This document shows positions 8,985 to 18,152 of a stretch of 64,000 bases of DNA, one piece after another. A program made the translations under genes and the position numbers. The stretch's first letter is position 1. Each line of letters starts with the position of its first letter. The DNA comes from Sellimonas catena (GTDB lineage Bacteria > Bacillota > Clostridia > Lachnospirales > Lachnospiraceae), in NCBI RefSeq assembly GCF_045063725.1, contig NZ_CP173695.1. One strand, given 5' to 3'. The notes beneath the pieces were generated by a model that was not told the origin of the DNA, made no database searches, and worked only from the letters and a program-made list of their open reading frames with translations.

Positions 8985-10066
8985 TACCGATTCTCCTTTT
9001 CAAATTTTTCCATAAATGATACAAGTGCCTCCACGCCTTCATATGGCATGGCATTATAGAGGCTGGCCCGCATGCCTCCAACGCTCCGGTGTCCTTTCAG
9101 ATTGACCAGACCATGTTCTGCAGCCGCTGCCGTAAATCTGGCATCCAGATCTTTGTCGCCTGTCACAAATGGAACATTCATCAAAGAACGGTCTTTCTTC
9201 GCTGCTGTGCCGGAAAACAGGCGGCTGTCATCCAGATATTCGTACAAAAGTGCCGCCTTTTTCTGGTTCTTCTTCTGAATTCCCGGAAGTCCTCCCTGAT
9301 CCAGAAGCCACCGGAACACTTTCCCGCAGATATAAATTCCGTATGCAGGCGGCGTATTGTAAAGAGAACCTGCCTTGGCGTGGACATGGTACTGCATCAT
9401 GGTCGGAGTTCCCGGAAGCACCTCTTCCCGGATCAGATCCTTCCGTATAATCACAATCGTCACACCCGCCGGTCCGATATTCTTCTGCACACCGCCGTAC
9501 ATGATGCCGTACTTTGTAATGTCCACAGGCTCAGACAGAAAGCAGGAGGAAACATCCGCTACAAGAGGGATGCCCTTCGTATCCGGAAGGGTATGAAACT
9601 TCGTTCCGTAGATCGTATTGTTCTCACAGATGTACACATAATCCGCATCCCCGGAAGCAGACAGCTCACTCAGATCCGGGATGCAGGAAAAATTCTGCTC
9701 CTCAGAGGAGGCTGCTGCTTTTGCCTCTCCGTACTTCTGCGCTTCCTTCCAGGCTTTCTTTGCCCACTGCCCGGTCAGAATATAGTCTGCCTTTTTGTGT
9801 TTCATGAGATTCATCGGAATCATTGCAAACTGCAGCGATGCCCCTCCCTGCAGAAACAGTACCTCATAGTCTTCCGGTATGTTTAAAAGTGTCCGGATGT
9901 CCTTCTCGGCATCCTGTATGATCGTTTCAAACGCCGCAGACCGGTGGCTCATCTCCATAACGGACATTCCGGTCCCCCTGTAATCCAGCATCTCCTTTGC
10001 GGCTTCCTGTAATACTTCCTCCGGCAGAACAGCCGGTCCCGCCGAAAAATTATATACTCTGCTCAT
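8984..10066 (-). CDS. serC: Phosphoserine aminotransferase
   Basis: SerC is a PLP enzyme that converts 3-phosphohydroxypyruvate and glutamate to phosphoserine and 2-oxoglutarate. The characteristic start MSRVYNFSAGPAVLPEEVL is present, as are LFLQGGAS and the PLP-lysine region YGGVQKNIGPAG. At 360 residues it has the usual length. The ATG at 10066 follows cagggaggaatcgt and matches the family N-terminus; the frame extends to 10096 without a better site. It precedes serA with overlapping stop and start, giving a two-gene serine operon. It lies 55 bases below ilvB and could also receive read-through. Confidence 0.95.
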   Translation of the reverse strand: MSRVYNFSAGPAVLPEEVLQEAAKEMLDYRGTGMSVMEMSHRSAAFETIIQDAEKDIRTLLNIPEDYEVLFLQGGASLQFAMIPMNLMKHKKADYILTGQWAKKAWKEAQKYGEAKAAASSEEQNFSCIPDLSELSASGDADYVYICENNTIYGTKFHTLPDTKGIPLVADVSSCFLSEPVDITKYGIMYGGVQKNIGPAGVTIVIIRKDLIREEVLPGTPTMMQYHVHAKAGSLYNTPPAYGIYICGKVFRWLLDQGGLPGIQKKNQKKAALLYEYLDDSRLFSGTAAKKDRSLMNVPFVTGDKDLDARFTAAAAEHGLVNLKGHRSVGGMRASLYNAMPYEGVEALVSFMEKFEKENR

Positions 10067-10121
10067 ACGATTCCTCCCTGTTTCCCGGCCAAACATTCCC
10101 CTTCGCCCGGCAGGTTGATTT

Positions 10122-11810
10122 TTAATTCTGTTTTGCTTTTTCTTTCAGATCTCCCTCATCAAATACCTGATCGATCGCTTCTCCCGGAGCAACCATCGGC
10201 CATACCTTCTCATCGCAGTCGATCTGACAGTCAATCAGAACCGGTCCGTCTGCGTTTCTTGCCTCCTCAAAGATCCGGACAAATTCTTCCCTTGTTGTGG
10301 CGCGGTATGCTTTCGCTCCCATCGCCTCGGCAAGTTTGACAAAGTCCACATTGTCATTGAGGATGGTAGCAGAATACCGTTTTCCATAGAACAGATCCTG
10401 CCACTGCCTCACCATTCCAAGTACGTGGTTATTCAGAATGACTTCGATAATCGGAATCTGATAACGTGCTGCTGTTGCAATCTCATTCATGTTCATCCGG
10501 AAACATCCGTCACCTGCAATATTAACCACACATTTTTCCGGTCTCGCACATTTCGCACCGATGGACGCCCCAAGTCCGTATCCCATCGTTCCGAGACCGC
10601 CGGATGTCAGAAGTGTTCTCGGCTTTGGATATTTATAATACTGTGCGGCCCACATCTGATTCTGTCCGACCTCTGTTACAATAACAGCATCTCCTTTCGT
10701 CTGCCGGTAAATTTCCTCTACGACAAACGGTCCGCTTAACACGTCCGGATGATAGGTCATCGGATATTTTGCCTTGTATGCTTCGATCGTCTGAATCCAT
10801 TCACTGTGATTCTGCTGCTCCAGCATCTGATTCAGCTTTGAAAGTACCACCTTGACATCCCCGGTAATTCCATGCGTGATAACTACATTCTTATTCATTT
10901 CTGCCGGATCGATGTCAATCTGCAGAATTTTCGCCTTTGGCGCAAATTTCTCCGCATTTCCCGTGACACGGTCACTGAATCGTGCCCCCACTACAACAAG
11001 AAGGTCGCACTCACTGACTCCGTGATTCGATGTTTTTGTTCCATGCATGCCAAGCATTCCTGTGTAATATGGATCTGTTCCAGGAAACGCACCTTTTCCC
11101 ATCAGAGTGTCCGCAACCGGCGCATCCACCTTTTTGACAAATTCAAACAGTTCTTCGTCCGCATCGGAGAGCACTGCGCCTCCACCCACGAAAATATATG
11201 GCTTTTTCGAGTTCTGGATCATCTCTACTGCCGTCTGAAGATCTTCTTCATTGACCTCTTCGTTTCTCTTTTGAGGTGTGATTTTTTTCGGCTCATATTC
11301 GGCAAGATTGGACGTTACATCCTTTGGAATGTCAATCAGTACGGGACCCGGACGGCCCTTACGTGCAATCCGGAACGCTTTCCGGATCGTATCAGCCAGT
11401 TTATTGACATCTTTTACAATATAATTATGTTTCGTAATCGGCATGGTGACTCCCGCAATATCGATTTCCTGGAAACTGTCCTTTCCAAGAAGGGATACTC
11501 CGACGTTGCAGGTGATTGCCACAACAGGAATAGAATCCATATAGGCAGTCGCAATACCTGTTACAAGATTTGTCGCCCCCGGTCCGCTTGTGGCCAGACA
11601 TACACCGACTTTTCCCGTTGCCCTGGCATAACCGTCCGCCGCATGCGCCGCACCCTGCTCATGAGAAGTCAGGATGTGACGGATCTCGTTCTGGTGCTTA
11701 TACAGCGCATCATATACATTCAGAATCGCACCGCCCGGATATCCGAATACGGTATCCACACCCTGCTCTTTTAAACATTCTATTACAATTTCTGCTCCTG
11801 TAAGCTTCAT
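10122..11810 (-). CDS. ilvB: Acetolactate synthase, large (catalytic) subunit
   Basis: This is the thiamine-diphosphate enzyme that makes acetolactate or acetohydroxybutyrate, the first common step of branched-chain amino acid synthesis. The catalytic Glu51 lies in TSHEQGAAHAADGYAR, and the ThDP/Mg motif GDGCFRMNMNE ends near the ILNN pair. The 562-residue length is normal. It is third in the leuB-ilvD-ilvB operon. No small regulatory subunit (ilvN/ilvH) is present next to it, so that subunit must be encoded elsewhere or be absent. Confidence 0.96.
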   Translation of the reverse strand: MKLTGAEIVIECLKEQGVDTVFGYPGGAILNVYDALYKHQNEIRHILTSHEQGAAHAADGYARATGKVGVCLATSGPGATNLVTGIATAYMDSIPVVAITCNVGVSLLGKDSFQEIDIAGVTMPITKHNYIVKDVNKLADTIRKAFRIARKGRPGPVLIDIPKDVTSNLAEYEPKKITPQKRNEEVNEEDLQTAVEMIQNSKKPYIFVGGGAVLSDADEELFEFVKKVDAPVADTLMGKGAFPGTDPYYTGMLGMHGTKTSNHGVSECDLLVVVGARFSDRVTGNAEKFAPKAKILQIDIDPAEMNKNVVITHGITGDVKVVLSKLNQMLEQQNHSEWIQTIEAYKAKYPMTYHPDVLSGPFVVEEIYRQTKGDAVIVTEVGQNQMWAAQYYKYPKPRTLLTSGGLGTMGYGLGASIGAKCARPEKCVVNIAGDGCFRMNMNEIATAARYQIPIIEVILNNHVLGMVRQWQDLFYGKRYSATILNDNVDFVKLAEAMGAKAYRATTREEFVRIFEEARNADGPVLIDCQIDCDEKVWPMVAPGEAIDQVFDEGDLKEKAKQN

Positions 11811-11828
11811 TGCTCTTCTTCCTTTCGT

Positions 11829-13499
11829 CTAGTTTTTCGGAATCTCCAGGATCGCTCCTCTGTTTCCGCTTGTTACCATGGCTGCATACCGTGCCAGATA
11901 ACCGGTCTTGACCTCCGGCTCCTTCGGCTGCCATGCCTTGCGTCTTCTTTCCAGTTCCTCTTCCGGAACATCCAGTTCCAGTTTCAGCCCCGGAATATCA
12001 ATCTTAATGATATCGCCCTCTTCTACAAGTGCAATCGGTCCGCCTACTGCCGCCTCCGGTGATACGTGTCCGATGGATGCACCTCTGGATGCCCCTGAGA
12101 ATCGTCCGTCTGTAATCAGGGCAACGCTGGATCCAAGTCCCATTCCCGCGATTGCGGATGTCGGATTGAGCATCTCCGGCATTCCCGGTCCGCCTTTTGG
12201 TCCGACATAGCGGATAACCACTACATCACCCGGATGAATCTCTCCACCTTTGATTGCCTTGATTGCATCATCTTCGCAGTCAAAGACTCTGGCAGGTCCC
12301 TCATGAACCATCATTTCTTCTACTACCGCCGAACGTTTTACCACGCTTCCGTCCGGAGCAAGATTCCCTTTCAGAACGGCAAGGCCTCCCGTCTCACTAT
12401 ATGGGTGATCTACCGGTCTTATGACTTCCGGATTTTTATTGATACATCCTGCGATATTTTCTTTCACTGTTTTTCCGGTCACCGTCATGCAGTCTGTATA
12501 GAGAAGCCCTTTTTTGTCCAGCTCATTCATGACTGCGTAAACGCCGCCCGCCTCGTTAAGGTCCTCAATATATGTCGGTCCTGCCGGTGCCAGATGACAG
12601 AGGTTTGGTGTCTTCTCGCTGATTCCGTTTGCAAAATCAATCTCAAAATCCATTCCAATCTCATGGGCGATTGCCGGAAGGTGAAGCATACTGTTTGTGG
12701 AACATCCAAGGGCCATGTCCACTGTCAGGGCATTTAAAACGGCTTCCCTGGTCACAATGTCACGAGGACAGATATTTTTTCTCCAGAGCTCCATTACCTG
12801 CATACCCGCATGTTTTGCAAGACGGATTCTCTCGGAGTAAACTGCCGGGATGGTACCGTTGCCCTTTAAGCCCATTCCAAGCACCTCTGTCAGACAGTTC
12901 ATACTGTTGGCCGTGTACATTCCGGAACAGGAACCGCATGTCGGGCAGACTTTACATTCAAACTCATCCAGCTCTTCTTCTGTAATCGTTCCGGCCGCAT
13001 AAGCTCCAACCGCCTCAAACATGCTGGAAAGACTTCTCTTCTCTCCTTTCACATGTCCGGCAAGCATCGGGCCGCCGCTGACAAAAATGGTCGGAATATT
13101 GATCCGGGCTGCCGCCATCAGAAGACCCGGCACATTTTTATCACAGTTTGGAACCATGACAAGGGCATCAAACTGATGAGCCAGAGCCATCGCTTCCGTA
13201 GAGTCTGCAATCAGATCTCTCGTCACAAGAGAATACTTCATTCCGATATGTCCCATGGCGATCCCGTCACAGACTGCAATCGCCGGAAATACGATCGGGG
13301 TCCCTCCAGCCATGGCAACTCCCATTTTGACTGCTTCCACAATCTTATCGAGATTCATATGTCCCGGCACGATCTCATTATAAGAGCTTACAATTCCTAC
13401 AAGCGGACGTTCCATCTCTTCTTTTGTCAGTCCCAGCGCATTCATCAGAGAACGATGCGGCGCCTGCTGGCTTCCTTTTGTTACAGTATCACTTCTCAT
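11829..13499 (-). CDS. ilvD: Dihydroxy-acid dehydratase
   Basis: IlvD is an iron-sulfur enzyme that dehydrates dihydroxy acids to 2-oxo acids in Val/Ile synthesis. Likely cluster-binding cysteines are in MVPNCDKNVPG and CPTCGSCSGMYTANSMNCL. GRFSGASRGASIGHVSPEAA is the family C-terminal signature. I placed the start at the ATG at 13499, which follows caggaggaaag and begins MRSDTVTKG as usual for the family; the frame is open to 13556 but that would overlap leuB. The length is 556 residues. It lies between leuB and ilvB in the same operon. Confidence 0.96.
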   Translation of the reverse strand: MRSDTVTKGSQQAPHRSLMNALGLTKEEMERPLVGIVSSYNEIVPGHMNLDKIVEAVKMGVAMAGGTPIVFPAIAVCDGIAMGHIGMKYSLVTRDLIADSTEAMALAHQFDALVMVPNCDKNVPGLLMAAARINIPTIFVSGGPMLAGHVKGEKRSLSSMFEAVGAYAAGTITEEELDEFECKVCPTCGSCSGMYTANSMNCLTEVLGMGLKGNGTIPAVYSERIRLAKHAGMQVMELWRKNICPRDIVTREAVLNALTVDMALGCSTNSMLHLPAIAHEIGMDFEIDFANGISEKTPNLCHLAPAGPTYIEDLNEAGGVYAVMNELDKKGLLYTDCMTVTGKTVKENIAGCINKNPEVIRPVDHPYSETGGLAVLKGNLAPDGSVVKRSAVVEEMMVHEGPARVFDCEDDAIKAIKGGEIHPGDVVVIRYVGPKGGPGMPEMLNPTSAIAGMGLGSSVALITDGRFSGASRGASIGHVSPEAAVGGPIALVEEGDIIKIDIPGLKLELDVPEEELERRRKAWQPKEPEVKTGYLARYAAMVTSGNRGAILEIPKN

Positions 13500-13536
13500 C
13501 TTTCTTCCTCCTGTCCTTACTCTGTTTCTATAGTCA

Positions 13537-14625
13537 TTATGCCTGAATTCTTTCACAGATCAGATCTCCCATTTCCTTTGTGCCTACCTGTTTACATCCT
13601 GCAGACATGATATCTCCTGTCCGGTATCCGTCTTTCAAAACCTGATCCACTGCCCTCTCTACCGCGTCCGCTTCCTTATCAAGATCAAAGGAGAAACGAA
13701 GCATCATTGCTGCGGAAAGGATTGTGGCAATCGGGTTTGCGATTCCCTTTCCTGCAATGTCCGGCGCGGATCCTCCGCTCGGCTCATACAGGCCGAATTT
13801 ACTGTCATTAAGGCTTGCGCTTGCCAGCATTCCGATAGATCCAGTCACCATGCTGGCTTCATCGGATAAAATATCTCCAAACATATTCTCTGTCAGAATC
13901 ACATCAAACTGCTTTGGATTTTTTACGATCTGCATCGCACAGTTATCAACAAGCATATGTTCCAGCGTCACGTCCGGATACTCTGCCGCCACCTCTTCTG
14001 TCACCTTTCTCCACAGTCTGGAGGAATCCAGAACATTTGCCTTATCCACACTTGTCACCTTGCGGGAACGTTTCCCGGCAATGTCAAATGCGCGCTTTGC
14101 AATCCTGCGGATTTCATTTTCATTATAGGAAAGTGTGTCCACCGCGGTCATGACACCGTTTTTTTCTTCTGTCTTTCTTTCACCAAAATACAGTCCGCCC
14201 GTCAGTTCTCTCATAATCATAAAATCAAATCCGCCCTCCGTAAGCTCTGGTTTCAGAGGACATGCTCCTTCCAGTTCTTCATAGAGGACTGCCGGTCTTA
14301 AGTTCGCGAACAGGCCCAGTTCCTTACGAATACGAAGAAGTCCCGCCTCCGGCCTCTTGGAAGGCTCAAGCTGATACCATGGAGATGTCTTTGCATCGCC
14401 TCCAATGGACCCCATCAGTACAGCGTCACATGCTTTTGCCTTTTCCACCGTCTCATCTGTAAGCGGCACTCCATGCACATCGATGGATGCGCCTCCCAGA
14501 AGAAGCTCCGTGTAATCACAGGTATGTCCGTATATCTCTCCTACTTTATCCAGAACCTTCATGGCCTCCGTGACAATTTCCGGGCCGATTCCGTCTCCTT
14601 TTATAATTCCTATGTTTAATTTCAT
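13537..14625 (-). CDS. leuB: 3-isopropylmalate dehydrogenase
   Basis: LeuB catalyses the oxidative decarboxylation of 3-isopropylmalate in leucine synthesis. Visible motifs are GDGIGPEIV near the start, LLRIRKELGLFANLRP, and the metal/substrate region with SDEASMVTGSIGMLASASL, followed by EPSGGSAPDIAGKG. The length of 362 residues is normal. The ATG at 14625 is preceded by tgggagggatagca. It is the first gene of leuB-ilvD-ilvB, behind a consensus promoter; leuA, leuC and leuD are not in this window. Confidence 0.96.
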   Translation of the reverse strand: MKLNIGIIKGDGIGPEIVTEAMKVLDKVGEIYGHTCDYTELLLGGASIDVHGVPLTDETVEKAKACDAVLMGSIGGDAKTSPWYQLEPSKRPEAGLLRIRKELGLFANLRPAVLYEELEGACPLKPELTEGGFDFMIMRELTGGLYFGERKTEEKNGVMTAVDTLSYNENEIRRIAKRAFDIAGKRSRKVTSVDKANVLDSSRLWRKVTEEVAAEYPDVTLEHMLVDNCAMQIVKNPKQFDVILTENMFGDILSDEASMVTGSIGMLASASLNDSKFGLYEPSGGSAPDIAGKGIANPIATILSAAMMLRFSFDLDKEADAVERAVDQVLKDGYRTGDIMSAGCKQVGTKEMGDLICERIQA

Positions 14626-14657
14626 TGCTATCCCTCCCAGAAAATCTGTTACAGAAT

Positions 14658-14686
14658 ATCATATAATATTTTTGTTTTTGTTTCAA
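14658..14686 (-). promoter_or_regulatory. Promoter of the leuB-ilvD-ilvB operon
   Basis: On the minus strand TTGAAA (14681-14686) and TATGAT (14658-14663) are 17 bases apart. The leader to the leuB ATG is short and shows no T-box, so control of this operon is not explained by sequence visible here. Confidence 0.75.
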
Positions 14687-14761
14687 CCCTTTACCGCGTA
14701 AAAGTGCCTTTTCCACCCGTTTTCTCCATGAAAACCACCTGCCTGAGGCTTTTTCAACAAC

Positions 14762-14793
14762 AAAAAACAGATCCCTCTAAAACGGAATCTGCT
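14762..14793 (-). terminator. Terminator after yajC
   Basis: On the minus strand CAGATTCC and GGGATCTG pair (one G-T) and are followed by TTTTTTG. It separates yajC from the leuB promoter. Confidence 0.75.
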
Positions 14794-14814
14794 TTTCTTT
14801 TCACTGACTTATCA

Positions 14815-15144
14815 TTATTTTGTTTCACCTGCACCAGGCTTTTCTACCTGCATGATAGCAGCCTTCTGCATCGGAATACGACAGTTTTTATTATTTCCGA
14901 ACTCTACGATCACATCTTCTTCTGTGATATCGATCACTACTCCGTAAAATCCACTTGTCGTCAGAACAGTATCTCCAACTTCCATATCAGCGATCATCGC
15001 CGCTACCCTCTTCTGCTCTTTCTTCTGCGGTCTCATCAGAATGAACCAGAGTCCGCCAAGAACAACTACATAAAAAAGGATCAAAAACAGCGGGTTTGAG
15101 AAAATGCCTCCGCTTGACTCTGTAAGTAACGTGTATTCCATCAT
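14815..15144 (-). CDS. yajC: Preprotein translocase subunit YajC
   Basis: YajC is a small single-pass membrane protein associated with the SecDF complex. The 109-residue sequence has one hydrophobic helix (about residues 16-38) followed by the family pattern LMRPQKKEQKR and DMEVGDTVLTTSGFYGVV, ending with an acidic/basic cytosolic tail. The ATG follows a taggaggaaagaatg-like site. It lies directly after tgt on the same strand, the usual tgt-yajC order; secD and secF do not follow here. Confidence 0.93.
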   Translation of the reverse strand: MMEYTLLTESSGGIFSNPLFLILFYVVVLGGLWFILMRPQKKEQKRVAAMIADMEVGDTVLTTSGFYGVVIDITEEDVIVEFGNNKNCRIPMQKAAIMQVEKPGAGETK

Positions 15145-15233
15145 TCTTTCCTCCTAATTTCTAGCTAAACACTATTGCTATCATACACAATTTTTCCCGT
15201 TTCATCAAGTACTTTTGGGAATTTTATCAGGTT

Positions 15234-16370
15234 TTATCCTTTCTGTCCCTGCGCCATTCCCTCAAGTTTCTGCTTTTTATATTCTTTGTAGCGGCCTTCT
15301 TCGATTGCGGCACGGATTTCTTCCATCATTGTATTGTAAAAATACAGGTTGTGAAGTACGCAGAACCGCATGCCGAGCATCTCCTTTGCTTTCAGAAGGT
15401 GACGGATATAGGCTCTGGAATATTTCCGGCATACCGGGCATCCGCAGCCTTCTTCAATCGGGCGGTCATCCAGTTCATATTTGGCATTGAAAAGGTTCAG
15501 TTTGCCATGATTCGTGTACACATGGCCGTGCCGGCCGTTTCGTGTCGGATAAACGCAGTCAAAAAAGTCAACGCCCCGGTCCACTGCCTCCAGAATATTT
15601 GCAGGGGTACCGACTCCCATCAGATACGTTGGTTTTTCAAGCGGCAGATAAGGAACAACGGCATCCAGAATCCGGTACATCTCCTCATGTGATTCTCCTA
15701 CCGCAAGTCCTCCGATGGCATATCCCGGAAGATCAAGCTCTGCGATTTCCTGCGCATGTGCAATCCGGACATCCTCCAGAATTCCGCCCTGATTGATTCC
15801 GAACAGCAGCTGATGCGGATTGATCGTATCCGGAAGACTGTTCAGCCGCTCCATCTCGGCCTTACATCTGCGAAGCCACCGTGATGTTCTCGCGACAGAA
15901 CGCTCAATATAATCCCGGTCTTTTGTACTGGCCGGGCATTCGTCAAACGCCATAGCAATAGTGGATGCCAGATTGGACTGGATCTGCATACTCTCCTCCG
16001 GTCCCATAAAAATCTTCTTCCCGTCAATGTGAGAATGGAAATGTACTCCTTCCTCCTTGATCTTCCTGAGGCCCGCAAGGGAAAACACCTGAAATCCGCC
16101 GGAATCCGTCAGAATCGGCTTGTCCCATACCATAAACTTATGCAGCCCTCCAAGTTTTTTTACTACCTCATCGCCCGGTCTTACGTGGAGATGATAGGTA
16201 TTGGAAAGCTCCACCTGGGTTTTGATCTCTCTTAAGTCATCGGTGGACACTGCTCCTTTAATGGCGGCAGCCGTCCCCACATTCATAAACACCGGTGTTT
16301 CAACAACACCGTGTACCGTTGTAAAACGGCCCCTTTTTGCGAGGCCGTCTCTTTTTAACAATTCATACAT
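15234..16370 (-). CDS. tgt: tRNA-guanine transglycosylase (queuine tRNA-ribosyltransferase)
   Basis: Tgt exchanges guanine-34 of tRNAs with GUN anticodons for a queuosine precursor. Visible motifs are the general acid/base region LTDSGGFQVFSL, the nucleophile region DCVYPTRNGRHGHVYT, and the zinc-site CGCPVCRKYSRAYIRHL with a later Cys/His (FCVLHN). At 378 residues it matches bacterial enzymes. It lies ahead of yajC on the same strand. Confidence 0.96.
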   Translation of the reverse strand: MYELLKRDGLAKRGRFTTVHGVVETPVFMNVGTAAAIKGAVSTDDLREIKTQVELSNTYHLHVRPGDEVVKKLGGLHKFMVWDKPILTDSGGFQVFSLAGLRKIKEEGVHFHSHIDGKKIFMGPEESMQIQSNLASTIAMAFDECPASTKDRDYIERSVARTSRWLRRCKAEMERLNSLPDTINPHQLLFGINQGGILEDVRIAHAQEIAELDLPGYAIGGLAVGESHEEMYRILDAVVPYLPLEKPTYLMGVGTPANILEAVDRGVDFFDCVYPTRNGRHGHVYTNHGKLNLFNAKYELDDRPIEEGCGCPVCRKYSRAYIRHLLKAKEMLGMRFCVLHNLYFYNTMMEEIRAAIEEGRYKEYKKQKLEGMAQGQKG

Positions 16371-16399
16371 GTTTTCTTTGCTCCGTTCTGAAATCTGGT

Positions 16400-17944
16400 T
16401 TAGAAATGACAGATGATCGGTGTCGTCTCATTGATCAGATCATAAAGCTTTGCCGCATCATCGTATTTCATATTGATACATCCGTGGGAACCATGGTTCA
16501 GGTACCAGTCCCCTCCGAATCGTGTCTGCCAGGACGCATCATGGAATCCGATGTCTCCATTGAAAGGCATCCAGAATGCCACCGGAGATTCATAGGAATA
16601 CTCTCCGTTTGCAAGCAGTTCTCCACGAAGTACTGCATTCTTGGTCTTGTAAGTCAGGTCATAGCTTCCCTGCGGCGTGTCATCTTCTCCATTCGGAGTT
16701 CCACTGACAATATCACAGTTCATGATCACTTCTCCGTTCTGGAAAAACCAGAATTTCTGTGTCGTCAGATCCACTTCCGCGTAAGTGTCTCCGTAGTCAT
16801 TGTCGTCTCCGTGATCCGCTCCTCTTCTGGACCATTTCGGCTCCCTTGAAACTTCTTCGCCGCTCTGAATATTCGCAACCAGAGCCGCATACTCGTCTTC
16901 CTGATTTAAATACCAGCCAAAGTCACCTCCGGATACCTGCACTGTATCTCCGCGGCCCGTCACAAATGTCCGCGTCGTTCCAACTGTATTATACTTTGTG
17001 GCAAGCTGCGCAATATAGGCATTCACCTGATCGGTATTGAATGTCACCTGCATATTCTCATCAACCGTCAGCCACTGGGAAATAAGCGTCTTATCTACTA
17101 CTTCTGTCTTTGGTGACAGATCATATGTAATCTTGCTCTGGAGATACTTATTCATGGTATCAACCGCAGCCTGCACTTCCGGAGAATCTTTCGTGTAAGC
17201 CGGTGTGATATAGCATCCTTCCGTCTCCAGATTCATTTCCTGATTAAAGCCGCTTACGGACTCTTTTACCTTCTGAAGAAGCGTCTCCTGATTCACCTGG
17301 TTTCCGACTACTTCCTCCTGGATGACAAACTGGTTTCCGTCATATACCGGATGTGCATTTTCTGAGGCAGTCTGGCCTGCGGAAGTCACGCACTTCAGCA
17401 TGGAAACAAACCCTGCCAGCTTTTCTTCATTATATTCGATTCCGACTTCCGTTGTGACATCGGTTTTTGTCCACAGTGCCGTCGGCCAGAGAAATGGATT
17501 CTGCTCCTCCTTGACTTTCTCAAGAGCACCGCTCTCCTGATAGGATATGTCAATATCTTTTCCGGAGATCGTCTCCGTTCCTCCGTCTTTTTCATTTAAT
17601 GTCAACGTGTATCCGGCAACCTGCTCTGCCATATAATCCTCCGCATCATGAACGCTTCTGAGTGAAAAGCTGTTACCGTTGATCGTTGTTCCCGGATAGA
17701 AATGGCTCTGAAAAAAGATCACTCCGCCAAAATAGGCAACCGCTACAATTCCGACAATGCTGCCGCAGGTAATCGCGATCCGTTTCTTTGCCGCCTTGGA
17801 TATCCGGCGTTTCTCTTTCTTTTTCCTTGGTCCCCGTCTATGTTTGATTCTCGTCTTTCTTGCTATTTCATTTTCACTGTCCATTGTATGATCCTGATCC
17901 GAAATCCGGAGTTCTTCTTCCGGAATATTTTCGTTTTTCTTCAT
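16400..17944 (-). CDS. L,D-transpeptidase (YkuD domain) with N-terminal peptidoglycan-binding-like repeats
   Basis: This is probably a membrane-anchored enzyme that cross-links or modifies peptidoglycan. A lysine-rich cytosolic N-terminus is followed by one transmembrane helix at about 55-78. A long extracellular region (about 85-365) resembles the substrate/peptidoglycan-binding repeats found ahead of YkuD domains in Clostridia. The C-terminal YkuD domain contains the catalytic signature HGSHGCINM with the nucleophilic Cys489. Total length is 514 residues. It starts divergently from aroC and has aaggggtagatattga before the ATG. The exact substrate is not known. Confidence 0.9.
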   Translation of the reverse strand: MKKNENIPEEELRISDQDHTMDSENEIARKTRIKHRRGPRKKKEKRRISKAAKKRIAITCGSIVGIVAVAYFGGVIFFQSHFYPGTTINGNSFSLRSVHDAEDYMAEQVAGYTLTLNEKDGGTETISGKDIDISYQESGALEKVKEEQNPFLWPTALWTKTDVTTEVGIEYNEEKLAGFVSMLKCVTSAGQTASENAHPVYDGNQFVIQEEVVGNQVNQETLLQKVKESVSGFNQEMNLETEGCYITPAYTKDSPEVQAAVDTMNKYLQSKITYDLSPKTEVVDKTLISQWLTVDENMQVTFNTDQVNAYIAQLATKYNTVGTTRTFVTGRGDTVQVSGGDFGWYLNQEDEYAALVANIQSGEEVSREPKWSRRGADHGDDNDYGDTYAEVDLTTQKFWFFQNGEVIMNCDIVSGTPNGEDDTPQGSYDLTYKTKNAVLRGELLANGEYSYESPVAFWMPFNGDIGFHDASWQTRFGGDWYLNHGSHGCINMKYDDAAKLYDLINETTPIICHF

Positions 17945-18077
17945 TCAATATCTACCCCTTACTATTTTACCTTATACATCGCTATTATAATATGTCTATG
18001 TGGAAAAGTACAGTGAAAATTTGTTGAATCTTGTCGTATATCCTACTTACTTTTCGGCGTTTTCCCTCAAATTTCGA

Positions 18078-18106
18078 TTGCAGTTTTTTCAGTGCTTCTA
18101 TATAAT
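18078..18106 (+). promoter_or_regulatory. Promoter of aroC
   Basis: TTGCAG (18078-18083) and TATAAT (18101-18106) are 17 bases apart, 47 bases before the aroC ATG. Confidence 0.7.
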
Positions 18107-18152
18107 AGATAGAAGTTTATTCAGATTATTTTGTATATTTGGAGGTATCATT